A stretch of DNA of 28,556 nt from Dactylosporangium sp. AC04546 (GCF_022095675.1 NZ_JAHYSG010000143.1:1-28556), one strand, 5' to 3'; counted from the first letter of the stretch, positions 7,671 through 16,038 are shown. The notes: generated by a model not told the origin, from the letters alone. Numbers and translations: made by a program.

Positions 7671-9025
7671 GCCGCCGCGTCGCGGACCTCGTCCACGGCT
7701 ACCTCGCGGACCTGCCCGACGGTCCCGTGTGGCGCCCGCCGCGGTTCGCCCCGTCGGCGGTACCGCTTGCGGGCACGCCCGCCGACGCCGTGCTCGACGA
7801 GATCGCGGAGCGGGTCATGCCGCACCCGTTCGGCAACGGCCACCCGCGCTTCTTCGCCTGGGTCAACTCACCGCCGCACCCGCTCGGCGTGGCCGCCGAC
7901 GCGATCGCGGCCGCGATGAACCCGAGCGTGGCCGGCGGCGACCACGCGGCGGTGCACGTCGAGCGGGAGGTGGTGCGCTGGTTCGCCGAGCTGGCCGGCT
8001 TCCCGCCCGGCGCCGGCGGACTGCTGGTCAGCGGCGGCTCGACGGCGACGCTCACCGCGTTCGCCGTGGCGCGCCACCGGGCCGCCGCGCGGGCCGGGAT
8101 CGACGTGCGGGCGCGCGGGCTGCAGGGCCACGACCGGCCGTTCGTGCTGTACCTCGGCGCCGAGGGCCACGGCTCCGCCCGCAAGGCGGCCGAGCTGCTC
8201 GGCCTGGGCTCGGAGCACGTGCGGATCGTGCCGGGCCGCGGCGAGCCCGGCCGCGACGCGGCGGCGGGTCACCGTCTCGACCCGGCGGCGCTCGATCGCA
8301 TGCTGGCCTCGGAGGCGGGCATCCCGGTCGCGGTCATGGCCACGGCCGGCACGGTGAACACCGGCGAGATCGACGACCTCGCGGCGATCGCGGACGTCTG
8401 CGCGGCCCACGGCGTCTGGCTGCACGTCGACGCCTCGTACGGCGGCCCGGCCGTGCTGCTCCTCGACCGCTTCGCCGACGCCCGGGCCGGCCTGGCGCGC
8501 GCCGACAGCGTCTCCCTCGACCCGCACAAGTGGCTGTACGCGCCGGTCGACGCCGGCCTGGTCCTGCTGCGCGACCCTTCGCTCGCGCGCGACGCGTTCA
8601 GCCTCGTCCCGCCGTACCTGCGCGCCGAGGGCGACCCGTGGTTCAGCGAGTACGGCTTCGAGCAGACCCGGCCGTTCCGCGCGCTGAAGGTGTGGGCGCT
8701 GCTCAAGCACCTCGGCGTGGCCGGCTACCGCGCGCTCATCGAGCACGACCTGGCGGTGGCCGCCCATCTCGCGGCGGCCGTTGCTCGTGATTCGAACCTG
8801 GAACTGCTCGCCCACGGCCTGAGCGTGGTGTGTTTCCGGGTCGCGGGGTCCGACGAGCTGAACCGGCAGGTCCTCGCCGCGGTCCAGGCGTCCGGCCGCG
8901 CGTACCTCGCGGGGACCACTGTGGACGGTGCGTTCGCCCTGCGCGCCTGCGTCGTCAACCCCGCCACGACCACGGCCGACGCCGACGCGCTGCTCAGCGC
9001 GGTACGGGCGGCGCTGCCGTCGTAG
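7640..9025 (+). CDS. Group II PLP-dependent amino acid decarboxylase (aromatic-L-amino-acid decarboxylase family)
   Basis: The protein has 461 residues. Family marks include HPRFFAWVNSP near residue 70, the cofactor aspartate in LHVDASYGGP (H262, D264) and the Schiff-base lysine K297 in SLDPHKWLYAP. Group II enzymes decarboxylate amino acids such as tryptophan, tyrosine, phenylalanine, DOPA or glutamate to amines using pyridoxal phosphate in the cytoplasm. Substrate cannot be fixed here. The GTG at 7640 has GGGAG (7629-7633) at 6-nt spacing and lies within the end of the XRE-cupin gene in another frame. A start after the overlap would remove conserved helical sequence. Its 3' end overlaps the convergent MFS gene by 32 bp. 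The neighbourhood (sensor regulator, decarboxylase, exporter) suggests an amine-making and possibly amine-exporting cassette, though the exporter is on the opposite strand. Confidence 0.92.
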   Translation: MRLLPGDAALSRRVADLVHGYLADLPDGPVWRPPRFAPSAVPLAGTPADAVLDEIAERVMPHPFGNGHPRFFAWVNSPPHPLGVAADAIAAAMNPSVAGGDHAAVHVEREVVRWFAELAGFPPGAGGLLVSGGSTATLTAFAVARHRAAARAGIDVRARGLQGHDRPFVLYLGAEGHGSARKAAELLGLGSEHVRIVPGRGEPGRDAAAGHRLDPAALDRMLASEAGIPVAVMATAGTVNTGEIDDLAAIADVCAAHGVWLHVDASYGGPAVLLLDRFADARAGLARADSVSLDPHKWLYAPVDAGLVLLRDPSLARDAFSLVPPYLRAEGDPWFSEYGFEQTRPFRALKVWALLKHLGVAGYRALIEHDLAVAAHLAAAVARDSNLELLAHGLSVVCFRVAGSDELNRQVLAAVQASGRAYLAGTTVDGAFALRACVVNPATTTADADALLSAVRAALPS

Positions 9026-10340
9026 CCGCCAGCACGTCCGCGTCGAAGTGCCGCCGGCCCCGCACGATGATCCAGGCGCCGATCCCGAGCGGGACCAGCA
9101 GCACCGCGAACGCCTCGGTGAGCGAGCCGGTGGCGTCGGAGGCGAGGCCGATGAGCCACGGCCCGGCCGCGCCGCCGAGCGTCACCACCAGCTGGAGCAC
9201 GGCGAAGCCCATGCCCCGCCGGTGGGCGGGCACGATGTCGGCGTTGGCGGCGGTCAGGTTGGGGATCGCGGCCGAGAACCCGGCGTTGGCGACGAGGTAC
9301 AGCGCCGACTGCGCGGCCAGTGCGGGCATGAGCAGCGAGCCGGCGAGCCCGGCGGTACCGATGAACAGCGCGGTGCCGCCGAGGGCGAGCCGCCACCCGG
9401 GCCGCCGGCCGTGGTACCGGTCGCCGAGCCGGCTGCCGAGCAGCATCCCGAGCACGATCCCGACCAGCCCGACCCCGCCGGTGATCGCCGCCGCGGCGGC
9501 CTCGTCGAGGTCGTAGCGCCGCTGGTAGAAGCTCGGCATCCAGAAGTACAACCCGCCGAGCCCGAAGAACATGATCGTCAACCCGGCGACGACGACGCGC
9601 AGCGTCCGGATCCGCAGCAGCTGCCGGATCTGCTGCATGACCGGCGTCGCATCCTGCTCGATCTCCTGGTGTACCGCCGGCTCCGCGCTCTGCTGCAGCC
9701 GCCCGATGTGGTCGCCGATCCCCCGCACGGGTTCCCGGATGGTCAGGCACAGCAGCGCGACGACGAGCCCGGGCACGGCGATGAGCACGAACGCCAGCCG
9801 CCACCCGAACGCCTCGGCCATGGCACCGCCGGCGAGCACGCCGATGGGCAGCCCGGTGAAGTACCCGGCCCGCTCCAGCCCGAACGCCCGCGCCCGGCTG
9901 CCGGGCGGGAAGTAGTCGGCGAGCAGGCTGGAGGCGGGCGGGTTGTACAGCTGGCCGGCCCCGCCGAGCGCCACGCGCAGCGCGAACAGCATCGCGTACC
10001 CGGTGGCCAGCCCCGACCCGAGCGTCAGCAGCGCCCAGACGGCGACGACGCCGGCGATGATCCGTCCCCGCCGCCCGGTGTCGGCGAGCCGCCCGGCCGG
10101 GATGAGCAGCAGGATCCCGGCGACGGCGGAGGCGGTGGGGATGGCCCCGGCAGCGGCGTCGCCGAACCCGAACTCCTCCTGCACCTGGCTGAGCGCCCCG
10201 GCGAGCAGGTTGGCCTCGACCCGGTCGATACAGGCGACGAGCGCCACACAGATCGCCGCCCACCACCCGAGCGGGGCGGCGGCCCCGATCCGCACGCGGA
10301 CGGGCGGCCGCCCGGCAAACGCTTCAACGTCGGCGTACAA
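8994..10340 (-). CDS. Major facilitator superfamily transporter
   Basis: The protein has 448 residues from the TTG at 10340, chosen because GGAGG (10352-10348) sits 7 nt before it and the promoter and operator lie directly upstream. A longer reading to 10424 would translate through the operator. There are about 12 hydrophobic segments, with the MFS motif A variant GRLADTGRRGRI after TM2 and a central cytoplasmic loop (about residues 200-235, GDHIGRLQQSAEPAVHQE). The YNPPASSLLADYFPPGSRARAF segment in the TM4-5 region resembles spinster-like and organic-anion MFS members. The substrate is unknown. The gene converges on the decarboxylase with a 32-bp overlap, so the two can interfere through antisense transcription. 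The overlap codes the C-terminal tail here and the last residues of the decarboxylase. Confidence 0.9.
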   Translation of the reverse strand: MYADVEAFAGRPPVRVRIGAAAPLGWWAAICVALVACIDRVEANLLAGALSQVQEEFGFGDAAAGAIPTASAVAGILLLIPAGRLADTGRRGRIIAGVVAVWALLTLGSGLATGYAMLFALRVALGGAGQLYNPPASSLLADYFPPGSRARAFGLERAGYFTGLPIGVLAGGAMAEAFGWRLAFVLIAVPGLVVALLCLTIREPVRGIGDHIGRLQQSAEPAVHQEIEQDATPVMQQIRQLLRIRTLRVVVAGLTIMFFGLGGLYFWMPSFYQRRYDLDEAAAAAITGGVGLVGIVLGMLLGSRLGDRYHGRRPGWRLALGGTALFIGTAGLAGSLLMPALAAQSALYLVANAGFSAAIPNLTAANADIVPAHRRGMGFAVLQLVVTLGGAAGPWLIGLASDATGSLTEAFAVLLVPLGIGAWIIVRGRRHFDADVLAATTAAPPVPR

Positions 10341-10357
10341 GCGGACACCTCCGGGAG

Positions 10358-10372
10358 GGAAACGCTGTTTCC
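10358..10372. promoter_or_regulatory. Operator-like inverted repeat upstream of the MFS gene
   Basis: GGAAAC-GCT-GTTTCC is a perfect 6-3-6 inverted repeat. On the minus strand it lies between a possible promoter (TTGACG at 10411-10406, TATCGT at 10386-10381, 19-nt spacer) and the ribosome site of the MFS gene, so it covers the expected transcription start. This is the position of a repressor site. No gene in the window can be assigned to it with confidence. Confidence 0.55.
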
Positions 10373-10907
10373 AAACCGGAACGATAACGGCCCTCCCCCG
10401 CGGCGCGTCAACCCCTGTACGCACACCGCCTCACGAGCCCGGGCGACGGCAGCCTCGAACGCCCCGCACGGCCCGCGGCTCCGCTTCGACGTTGGCCGAT
10501 CTACCCCCCAGGCGGAGGTGGATCGACCAACGCCTCCGAAGAGGCGCCGGCAGCCGCGCGTGATCGCACCCGGCGGCGGGAACGCACCCGAAAGGTGTGT
10601 CGGCGAGCTCGAATCAAGATCGGTCCGGCCCGGCTCCATGATCGATGGCGTGTTCCGGCTGTCATGGCAACCAGCACGCGCCCTCGATCATGGGACCGGG
10701 CGGACCTCGATCATCCTCGACCGACATTTCCGATACATCCGACATCGTTGGCCAGCTCCCGCGCAGTCGCCAACCGGCCCGCCACACCCGCCCAACTCAC
10801 CGAAATGTCGTGATTTTGGTGGCGAAATTGGGCATCAGCCAGGCCAGATCGGCACCAGACTCAGGTGAACAGGAGCTGGGAGGGCGGTGTGAGGTCGCTC
10901 TCAAGGC
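10373..10907. other. Gene-free region with nested inverted repeats
   Basis: About 535 nt between the MFS promoter and the TetR operators hold no convincing gene. Short open frames here lack actinobacterial third-position GC bias. The segment 10636-10810 contains nested dyads. CCATGATCGATGGCG (10636-10650) pairs with CGCCCTCGATCATGG (10679-10693), 14 of 15. CGACATTTC (10722-10730) pairs exactly with GAAATGTCG (10802-10810). GTTGGC (10747-10752) pairs with GCCAAC (10769-10774) inside the latter. This could be an interspersed intergenic element or a structured RNA. Local GC is lower than in the genes, with runs such as ATTTTGGTGG. Confidence 0.55.
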
Positions 10908-10941
10908 TGGCCGATCGGTCAGGTTCTGACCGATCGGTCAG
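10908..10941. promoter_or_regulatory. Tandem TetR operators at the tetR-mmpL promoter
   Basis: CTGACCGATCGGTCAG (10926-10941) is a perfect 16-bp palindrome. A second copy, TGGCCGATCGGTCA (10908-10921), differs from a perfect palindrome at one pair. The shared 13-mer CCGATCGGTCAGG recurs 19 bp apart. The perfect copy fills the spacer before a -10-like CATGAT (10943-10948). This is the classic layout for a TetR repressor controlling itself and the exporter gene downstream. Palindromes of the TGACCGAT-CGGTCA type are common TetR-family targets. Confidence 0.85.
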
Positions 10942-10967
10942 GCATGATGAGCGCCGGGAGGTGCACC

Positions 10968-11507
10968 ATGGCTCGGAGCAACACGCGTGACGAGATTCTG
11001 GCCGCGGCCGCGCGCCAGTTCGCCCGCGCCGGGTTCAAGGGCACCTCGCTGCACGACATCGCGGTCGAGGTCGGCTGCTCCAAGGCCGCGCTGCTGTACC
11101 ACTTCGACAGCAAGGAAGCGATCCTCACCGAGATGTGCGCGCCGGCGATCGCCGAGCTGCGGGAGCTCGACGCGCGGCTCGCCGGTCTGGGGCCGGGCGC
11201 GGCGCGGACGGCGGCCATCGAGGGGTTCGTCGACCTGGTCCTGCGCTACCGCAAGGAGATCCAGGTCATCTACGGCGACCTCCCCGGCCTGCTGCAGCAG
11301 CCGGAGTTCCAGGAGGTACACCTGATGACCCAGCGGCTGCAGGAAGCCCTGACCGGGCCGTCCGGCACCGCCGCCTCGCACGTCGCGGCCAAGCTCGTGC
11401 TCGCCGGCGCCGCGGCCGTCGCGTTCGACTGCACCGACTACTCCGACGACGACCTGCGGGCCGCGCTCATCGCGGCGGCCGCTCGCGTCCTCGCCCCTGA
11501 AGGATAA
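10968..11507 (+). CDS. TetR-family repressor of the adjacent MMPL exporter
   Basis: The protein has 179 residues from the ATG at 10968, preceded by GGGAGG (10956-10961) at 6-nt spacing. An upstream ATG at 10944 overlaps the operator and lacks such a site. The N-terminal HTH is typical: RDEILAAAARQFARAGFKGTS, then LHDIAVEVGCSKAALLYHFDSKEAIL. The C-terminal all-helical domain (about 60-179) is a ligand and dimer domain. Two palindromes lie directly upstream, and the mmpL gene follows after 10 nt with its ribosome site AAGGA overlapping this stop codon. It therefore almost certainly represses both genes, with release by a substrate of the transporter (family knowledge plus context). Confidence 0.93.
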   Translation: MARSNTRDEILAAAARQFARAGFKGTSLHDIAVEVGCSKAALLYHFDSKEAILTEMCAPAIAELRELDARLAGLGPGAARTAAIEGFVDLVLRYRKEIQVIYGDLPGLLQQPEFQEVHLMTQRLQEALTGPSGTAASHVAAKLVLAGAAAVAFDCTDYSDDDLRAALIAAAARVLAPEG

Positions 11508-11517
11508 GGACACGGAC

Positions 11518-13686
11518 ATGGCAACTGTGCTGTACCGGCTGGGTCGCGCCTCGTTCCGGCATCGCTGGCTCGTGCTCATCGTGTGGATCGTCGTGCTCGG
11601 CGCGCTCGGCGGCGCGGCCGCCGCGTTCCGTGGGCCGACGTCCAGCGACTTCACGATGCCCGGCACCGAGTCGCAGCGGGCCATCGACGCGCTGAAGACC
11701 CAGTTCCCGGAGGCGGCCGGCGCGACCGGCACGATCGTCGTCAAGGTGCCGGACGGCCAGACCGTCGCCGCGAACAAGGACGCGATCGACGCGCTGGTCC
11801 TGGAGGCCAACAAGCTGCCCGGTGTGGTGGGCGCGATGAGCCCGTTCCAGACGGGGGCGGTCTCGAAGGACCAGTACGCGATGATCACGGTGCAGTTCAA
11901 GGAGCGGGCCGACAAGGTGACCGACGAGCAGCGCTCGGCCTACGAGGCCAGCGGCGCCGCGGCGCAACAGGCGGGCCTGCGCGTCGAGCACGGCGGCGAG
12001 GTCATGAACGCCGAGCCCGAGGTCGGCGGCAAGGAGGGCATCGGCGTCGCCATCGCCCTCGTCGTGCTGCTGGTGACGTTCGGCTCGCTGGTCGCGGCCG
12101 GCATGACGATGCTCAACGCGCTGCTCGGCGTCGGCGCCGGCATGGCCGGGCTCTACGCGCTGTCCGGCGTCATCAGCCTCACCAGCACCGCGCCCGTCCT
12201 CGCCCTGATGCTGGGTCTCGCGGTCGGCATCGACTACTCGCTGTTCATCACCTCGCGGCACCGCCAGCACCTGGTCGAGGGCCTCGAACCGGAGGAGGCC
12301 GCCGGCCGCGCGGTCGGCACCGCCGGCTCCGCGGTCGTGTTCGCCGGCGCCACGGTCGTCATCGCCCTGGCCGGCCTGGCCGTCGTGAACATCCCCTTCC
12401 TGACCGTCATGGGCCTGGCCGCGGCGGGCACGGTCGCCGTCGCGGTACTGGTGGCGATCACCCTCCAGCCGGCCCTGCTCGCGTTCGCCGGCCGGCGCGT
12501 CCTGCCCCGCAAGCAGCGCCAGGTCACCGGCGGCAACGTCGCGCACCACACGCAGAACTTCGGCTTCCGGTGGGCCCGGGGCATCACCCGGCTGCGCATC
12601 CCGGTGATCCTGGTCGGCGTCGTCGGCCTCGCCGCCCTCGCGTTCCCGGCCGCCGACATGCGCATCGCGCTGCCCGGCGCGAGCGCCGGCCCGGTCGGCA
12701 CGCCGGCCCGCGAGGCCGCCGACCTCATCGAGGAGGGCTTCGGCCCCGGCTTCAACGGCCGCCTGCTGATGGTCGTGTCGTCGGACTCGGCGGAGACGAC
12801 CGCGAAGGCGACCCAGGACGCGATGGCCAGGCTCCAGGGCACCGAGAACCTGATCGCGGTCGCGCCGGCCAACCTCAGCCAGGACAAGCAGACGCAGCTG
12901 CTGGCGATCATCCCGAAGACCGGCCCGACCGACGCGGCGACCGAGGACCTCGTCCACGCCGTGCGCGAGAAGGTCCGCGGCATCGACGGCGCCGACATCG
13001 CGCTGACCGGGCAGACCGCGGTCGGGATCGACGTGTCGGAGAAGCTGTCGGATGCGATGCCGGTGTACCTCCTGCTCGTCGTCGGCCTCTCGGTCCTGCT
13101 GCTGATGCTGGTCTTCCGGTCCATCCTGGTACCGCTGAAGGCCGCGGCCGGCTTCCTGCTCACGGTGGGCGCGACGTTCGGCATCACGGTGGCGGTCTTC
13201 CAGCAGGGCCACCTGGCGTCGCTGGTCGGCCTGGACACCCCGGGCCCGCTGGTGAGCTTCCTGCCGATCCTGCTCATCGGCATCCTGTTCGGCCTGGCCA
13301 TGGACTACGAGGTGTTCCTGGTCTCGCGGATGCGCGAGGACTACGTCCACGGCGCGTCGGCGCACGAGGCCACGATCAGCGGCATGGGCCACGGCGCCCG
13401 GGTGGTGACGGCCGCGGCCATCATCATGACGTCGGTCTTCGCCGGCTTCATCCTGGTCGACGACCCGGTCATCAAGTCGATGGGCTTCGCCCTGGCGATC
13501 GGCGTGGCGATCGACGCCTTCATCGTCCGCATGACGATCGTCCCGGCCATCGTCTCGCTCCTGGGCCGCGCCGCTTGGTGGCTGCCCGGCTGGCTGAACA
13601 AGCTCCTGCCCAACGTGGACATCGAGGGGGAGAAGCTCCGCCACCACCTGGCCACGGAGCCGGAGCGCGAGCCCGCGCACGTCTGA
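11518..13686 (+). CDS. MMPL-family RND transporter
   Basis: The protein has 722 residues. The layout is RND/MMPL: TM1 (about 20-38), a large periplasmic-side loop (about 40-175), TM2-6 (about 178-330), a cytoplasmic stretch, TM7 (about 360-378), a second loop (about 380-510), and TM8-12 (about 518-690). Proton-relay Asp-Tyr pairs are present in both halves: GIDYSLF (D239, Y240) and AMDYEVF (D596, Y597), as in MmpL lipid and drug exporters driven by the proton gradient. The substrate is unknown; hydrophobic drugs or lipids are usual. The ATG at 11518 has AAGGA (11506-11510) at 7 nt. It is translated with the TetR gene, and a strong hairpin follows 8 nt after the stop, so the unit is tetR-mmpL only. 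Confidence 0.95.
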   Translation: MATVLYRLGRASFRHRWLVLIVWIVVLGALGGAAAAFRGPTSSDFTMPGTESQRAIDALKTQFPEAAGATGTIVVKVPDGQTVAANKDAIDALVLEANKLPGVVGAMSPFQTGAVSKDQYAMITVQFKERADKVTDEQRSAYEASGAAAQQAGLRVEHGGEVMNAEPEVGGKEGIGVAIALVVLLVTFGSLVAAGMTMLNALLGVGAGMAGLYALSGVISLTSTAPVLALMLGLAVGIDYSLFITSRHRQHLVEGLEPEEAAGRAVGTAGSAVVFAGATVVIALAGLAVVNIPFLTVMGLAAAGTVAVAVLVAITLQPALLAFAGRRVLPRKQRQVTGGNVAHHTQNFGFRWARGITRLRIPVILVGVVGLAALAFPAADMRIALPGASAGPVGTPAREAADLIEEGFGPGFNGRLLMVVSSDSAETTAKATQDAMARLQGTENLIAVAPANLSQDKQTQLLAIIPKTGPTDAATEDLVHAVREKVRGIDGADIALTGQTAVGIDVSEKLSDAMPVYLLLVVGLSVLLLMLVFRSILVPLKAAAGFLLTVGATFGITVAVFQQGHLASLVGLDTPGPLVSFLPILLIGILFGLAMDYEVFLVSRMREDYVHGASAHEATISGMGHGARVVTAAAIIMTSVFAGFILVDDPVIKSMGFALAIGVAIDAFIVRMTIVPAIVSLLGRAAWWLPGWLNKLLPNVDIEGEKLRHHLATEPEREPAHV

Positions 13687-13694
13687 CCCGCGCA

Positions 13695-13730
13695 CAGGAG
13701 GCCGCCGCTCACCCGAGCGGCGGCCTCCTG
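13695..13730 (+). terminator. Hairpin terminator after mmpL
   Basis: CAGGAGGCCGCCGCTC (13695-13710) pairs perfectly with GAGCGGCGGCCTCCTG (13715-13730) around a 4-nt ACCC loop. There is no U-tract, which is common for actinobacterial terminators. It closes the tetR-mmpL unit before the next gene at 13806. Confidence 0.85.
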
Positions 13731-13805
13731 CCGTACATGATCAGCCGGAATGACGCACCGACTCGGCCGGGTGATGCGGTGGTCACGAACTGAGACCATG
13801 ACGAC

Positions 13806-16037
13806 ATGACCGCCGGCCGCCGTCGCACCGCCCGCAACTGGCTCATGGCGCTGCTCGCCGGCACGAGCACCATGCTCGCCGCGGCCCTGAGCGCCGCGAC
13901 GAACATCGCCACCGGCCGCCTGCCCGGCTGGCTCTCGTGGGCCGACAACGCCGCGGTGGCCTGGACGGCGACTGTCGCACTGGCCGCGGTCGTCGTGCTC
14001 GCCGCGGTGGTCCTGCAACGCCTCGGCACGACGGACGCCCCAACGCCGGAGGCGGGCCTGCGGGTCTTCGGCTCGATCCCGCGACCGGCCGCGCATTTCC
14101 AGCGACGCCCGGCCGAGCTGCGCGCCCTCCGCACGGAAATGGGCACGAAGGGCCGCGCCGCCCTGGTGGCGCTGCCGGGCCTGCGCGGCGCCGGGAAGTC
14201 CCAGCTCGCCGCGGCGTACGCCCGCGCCTGCGCCGACCAGGGCTTCGACCTGGTGGTCTGGATCAACGCCGAGTCAGGCCCGGTGGCCGACCTCGCCCTG
14301 GTGGCCAGGCACCTGGACCTGGGCGACACCGCGACGGACCCGCCGGAGGTCCTCGCCAGGCTGGTGGTGACCTGGCTGCAGAACCAGGACCGCGGCCGCC
14401 GGCTGGTGGTCTTCGACAACGTCGACGACCCGGACGCGGTGACGCCGTACGTCCCCAGGGCCGGCACGACGAAGATCCTGGTGACCACCAATCGCGAGGA
14501 CTTCGCGGACGCGACCGGCTTCACACCGGTCCAGGTCGGCATGTTCAGCCCGCCGCAGGGCCTGTCGTTCCTCACCGCCGCTACGGGCCTGGCGGCGACG
14601 GAGGATGCCCGGCGGCTGGGCGAGGAGCTGGGCTGGCTCCCGCTGGGCCTGGCCCAGGCGGGGGCCTACATCGCGGCGAACCGCCTCTCCTACGCGGCGT
14701 ACCTGGCGATGCTGGACCGCCACGAACTCGATGAGGCACTCCGCCGCCGGCCGGGGACCGAACACCCGGGCGTGCTGAAGGCGACGGCCCTGACCGTGGC
14801 CGGCCTGGCCCGCTGGGACCCCTCCGGCGACGCGGCCCGGCTGCTCGGCTCGCTGGCCCTGCTGTCACCGGACGGGGTGTCGCGCCACCTGCTGGAGCGG
14901 GCCGCCGAGGCGCTGGAGCTGACCGGCCGCGTGGGCCCGCCGCTGGACGCGCTGGCCAGCGCGTCGCTGGTGACGCTGAGCAGCACGGGACGGCACGACG
15001 CCGTCGTGGTGGTCCTGCACCGGCTCACCGGCCGCACGATCCGGCACCTGTACAGCCTCCCCGGCGCCGATCCGCCGCTGCCGACGGACCAGGCGGTGGC
15101 GTTCATCGACCGGCTCGCGGCCGGGATGCCGGACATCGAGCTCTTCGGACGCCGTGCGGAACTGGACGAGATCGTCAGCCACGTCCTGACGCTGCGCGGG
15201 CACATCGCCGAGCCCGGTGCGCTGCTGATCTCGCGCCTGGAGTGGGCCGGCCGGTCGCTGCGCGAGGTCGGTGACCCCGGCCGCGCGATCGCGATCCTCG
15301 AGGACGCCGTCGACGCCGGCAACACCTTCGCCGGAGCCGAGAACCCCGAGACCTTGCGCATCCGCCACAGCCTGGCGGAGGCCTTCGACTCGGCGGGCCG
15401 CTTCGACGACGCCATCGCCGAGTACCGGCTGATCCTCGCCGTCCGGCTCCGGGTCCTCGGACCCGACGACCGCGACACATTGCAGACCCGCCACGGTCTG
15501 GCCGACGCCTATGAGTCGGCGGGCCGGTTCGACGAGGCCATCGCCGGCTACCGGGATCTGCTCGAGGACTCACTGCACATCCTCGGCGCCGACAGCCCCG
15601 ACAACCTCGCCACCCGCCACAACCTCGGCTTCGCCTACTACCGGGCGGGCCGGTTCGACGAGGCGATCACCTGCCTCCAGCAGGTCCTCGCCGACGGCGC
15701 GCGGACGCTCGGAGCCGACGATCGGCAGGTGCGCAGCGCCCGCCACCATCTGGCGGACGCCTATGAGTCAGCCGGACGCTTCGACGAGGCCATCCGCGGC
15801 TACGAACAGGTCCTGGCCGATGACCTGCGAATCCTCGGCCCCGATCATCCCAACACACTGATCACCCGGCACAACCTCGCCTACGCCTGCAGATCGGCGG
15901 GCCGGCTCGACGAGGCCATCGCCGGCTTCCAGCGGGTTCTCGCCGACCAACGACGAGTCCTCGGCCCCGACGACCCCAGCATCGTCATCACCCGCCGCAA
16001 CCTCGAACGCGCGATCCAGGAGCGCAACCAGCGCTGA
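13806..16037 (+). CDS. Membrane-anchored STAND ATPase: two TM segments, NB-ARC, TPR repeats
   Basis: The protein has 743 residues. Two hydrophobic segments (about 14-34 and 49-70) form an N-terminal hairpin anchor with a basic lead (RRRTARN). An NB-ARC ATPase follows, with Walker A GLRGAGKS at 125-132 (K131), Walker B LVVFDNVDD (D204), the TTNRED sensor and the GLPL-like LPLGLAQAGAYI motif. After a helical region come tetratricopeptide repeats with an exact 42-residue period, each starting near SAGRFDEAI and containing LGPDxxxTLxTRHNLA. STAND ATPases act as switches: the repeat domain detects a ligand and ATP-driven assembly fires an N-terminal effector. Here the only candidate effector is the membrane hairpin. 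Roles could include signalling or phage defence; neither is shown. Hairpins precede and follow it, so it is a single-gene unit. The start ATG has no clear ribosome site. Confidence 0.9.
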   Translation: MTAGRRRTARNWLMALLAGTSTMLAAALSAATNIATGRLPGWLSWADNAAVAWTATVALAAVVVLAAVVLQRLGTTDAPTPEAGLRVFGSIPRPAAHFQRRPAELRALRTEMGTKGRAALVALPGLRGAGKSQLAAAYARACADQGFDLVVWINAESGPVADLALVARHLDLGDTATDPPEVLARLVVTWLQNQDRGRRLVVFDNVDDPDAVTPYVPRAGTTKILVTTNREDFADATGFTPVQVGMFSPPQGLSFLTAATGLAATEDARRLGEELGWLPLGLAQAGAYIAANRLSYAAYLAMLDRHELDEALRRRPGTEHPGVLKATALTVAGLARWDPSGDAARLLGSLALLSPDGVSRHLLERAAEALELTGRVGPPLDALASASLVTLSSTGRHDAVVVVLHRLTGRTIRHLYSLPGADPPLPTDQAVAFIDRLAAGMPDIELFGRRAELDEIVSHVLTLRGHIAEPGALLISRLEWAGRSLREVGDPGRAIAILEDAVDAGNTFAGAENPETLRIRHSLAEAFDSAGRFDDAIAEYRLILAVRLRVLGPDDRDTLQTRHGLADAYESAGRFDEAIAGYRDLLEDSLHILGADSPDNLATRHNLGFAYYRAGRFDEAITCLQQVLADGARTLGADDRQVRSARHHLADAYESAGRFDEAIRGYEQVLADDLRILGPDHPNTLITRHNLAYACRSAGRLDEAIAGFQRVLADQRRVLGPDDPSIVITRRNLERAIQERNQR
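15390..16019 (+). repeat. Five tandem 126-bp TPR-coding units
   Basis: The repeat unit beginning with the Ser/Arg-Ala-Gly-Arg codons starts at 15390, 15516, 15642, 15768 and 15894, an exact 126-bp (42-residue) period. The units are similar but not identical at DNA level. They encode the sensor-side tetratricopeptide array of the STAND protein. Such arrays can gain or lose units by recombination, so copy number may vary among strains. Confidence 0.9.
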
Positions 16038-16038
16038 G

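Noticed and set aside
10645..10929. Small open frames in the gene-free gap
   Set aside because: They have no ribosome site and no third-position GC bias, and they run through the dyads and the TetR operators.
11467..13695. 742-residue minus-strand frame opposite the first MMPL gene
   Set aside because: It has the typical Asp/Arg/His/Gln-rich antisense composition and no recognisable domain.
15390..16019. Tandem repeats as a CRISPR or satellite array
   Set aside because: The 126-bp period is in frame and encodes TPR helices; there is no spacer structure.
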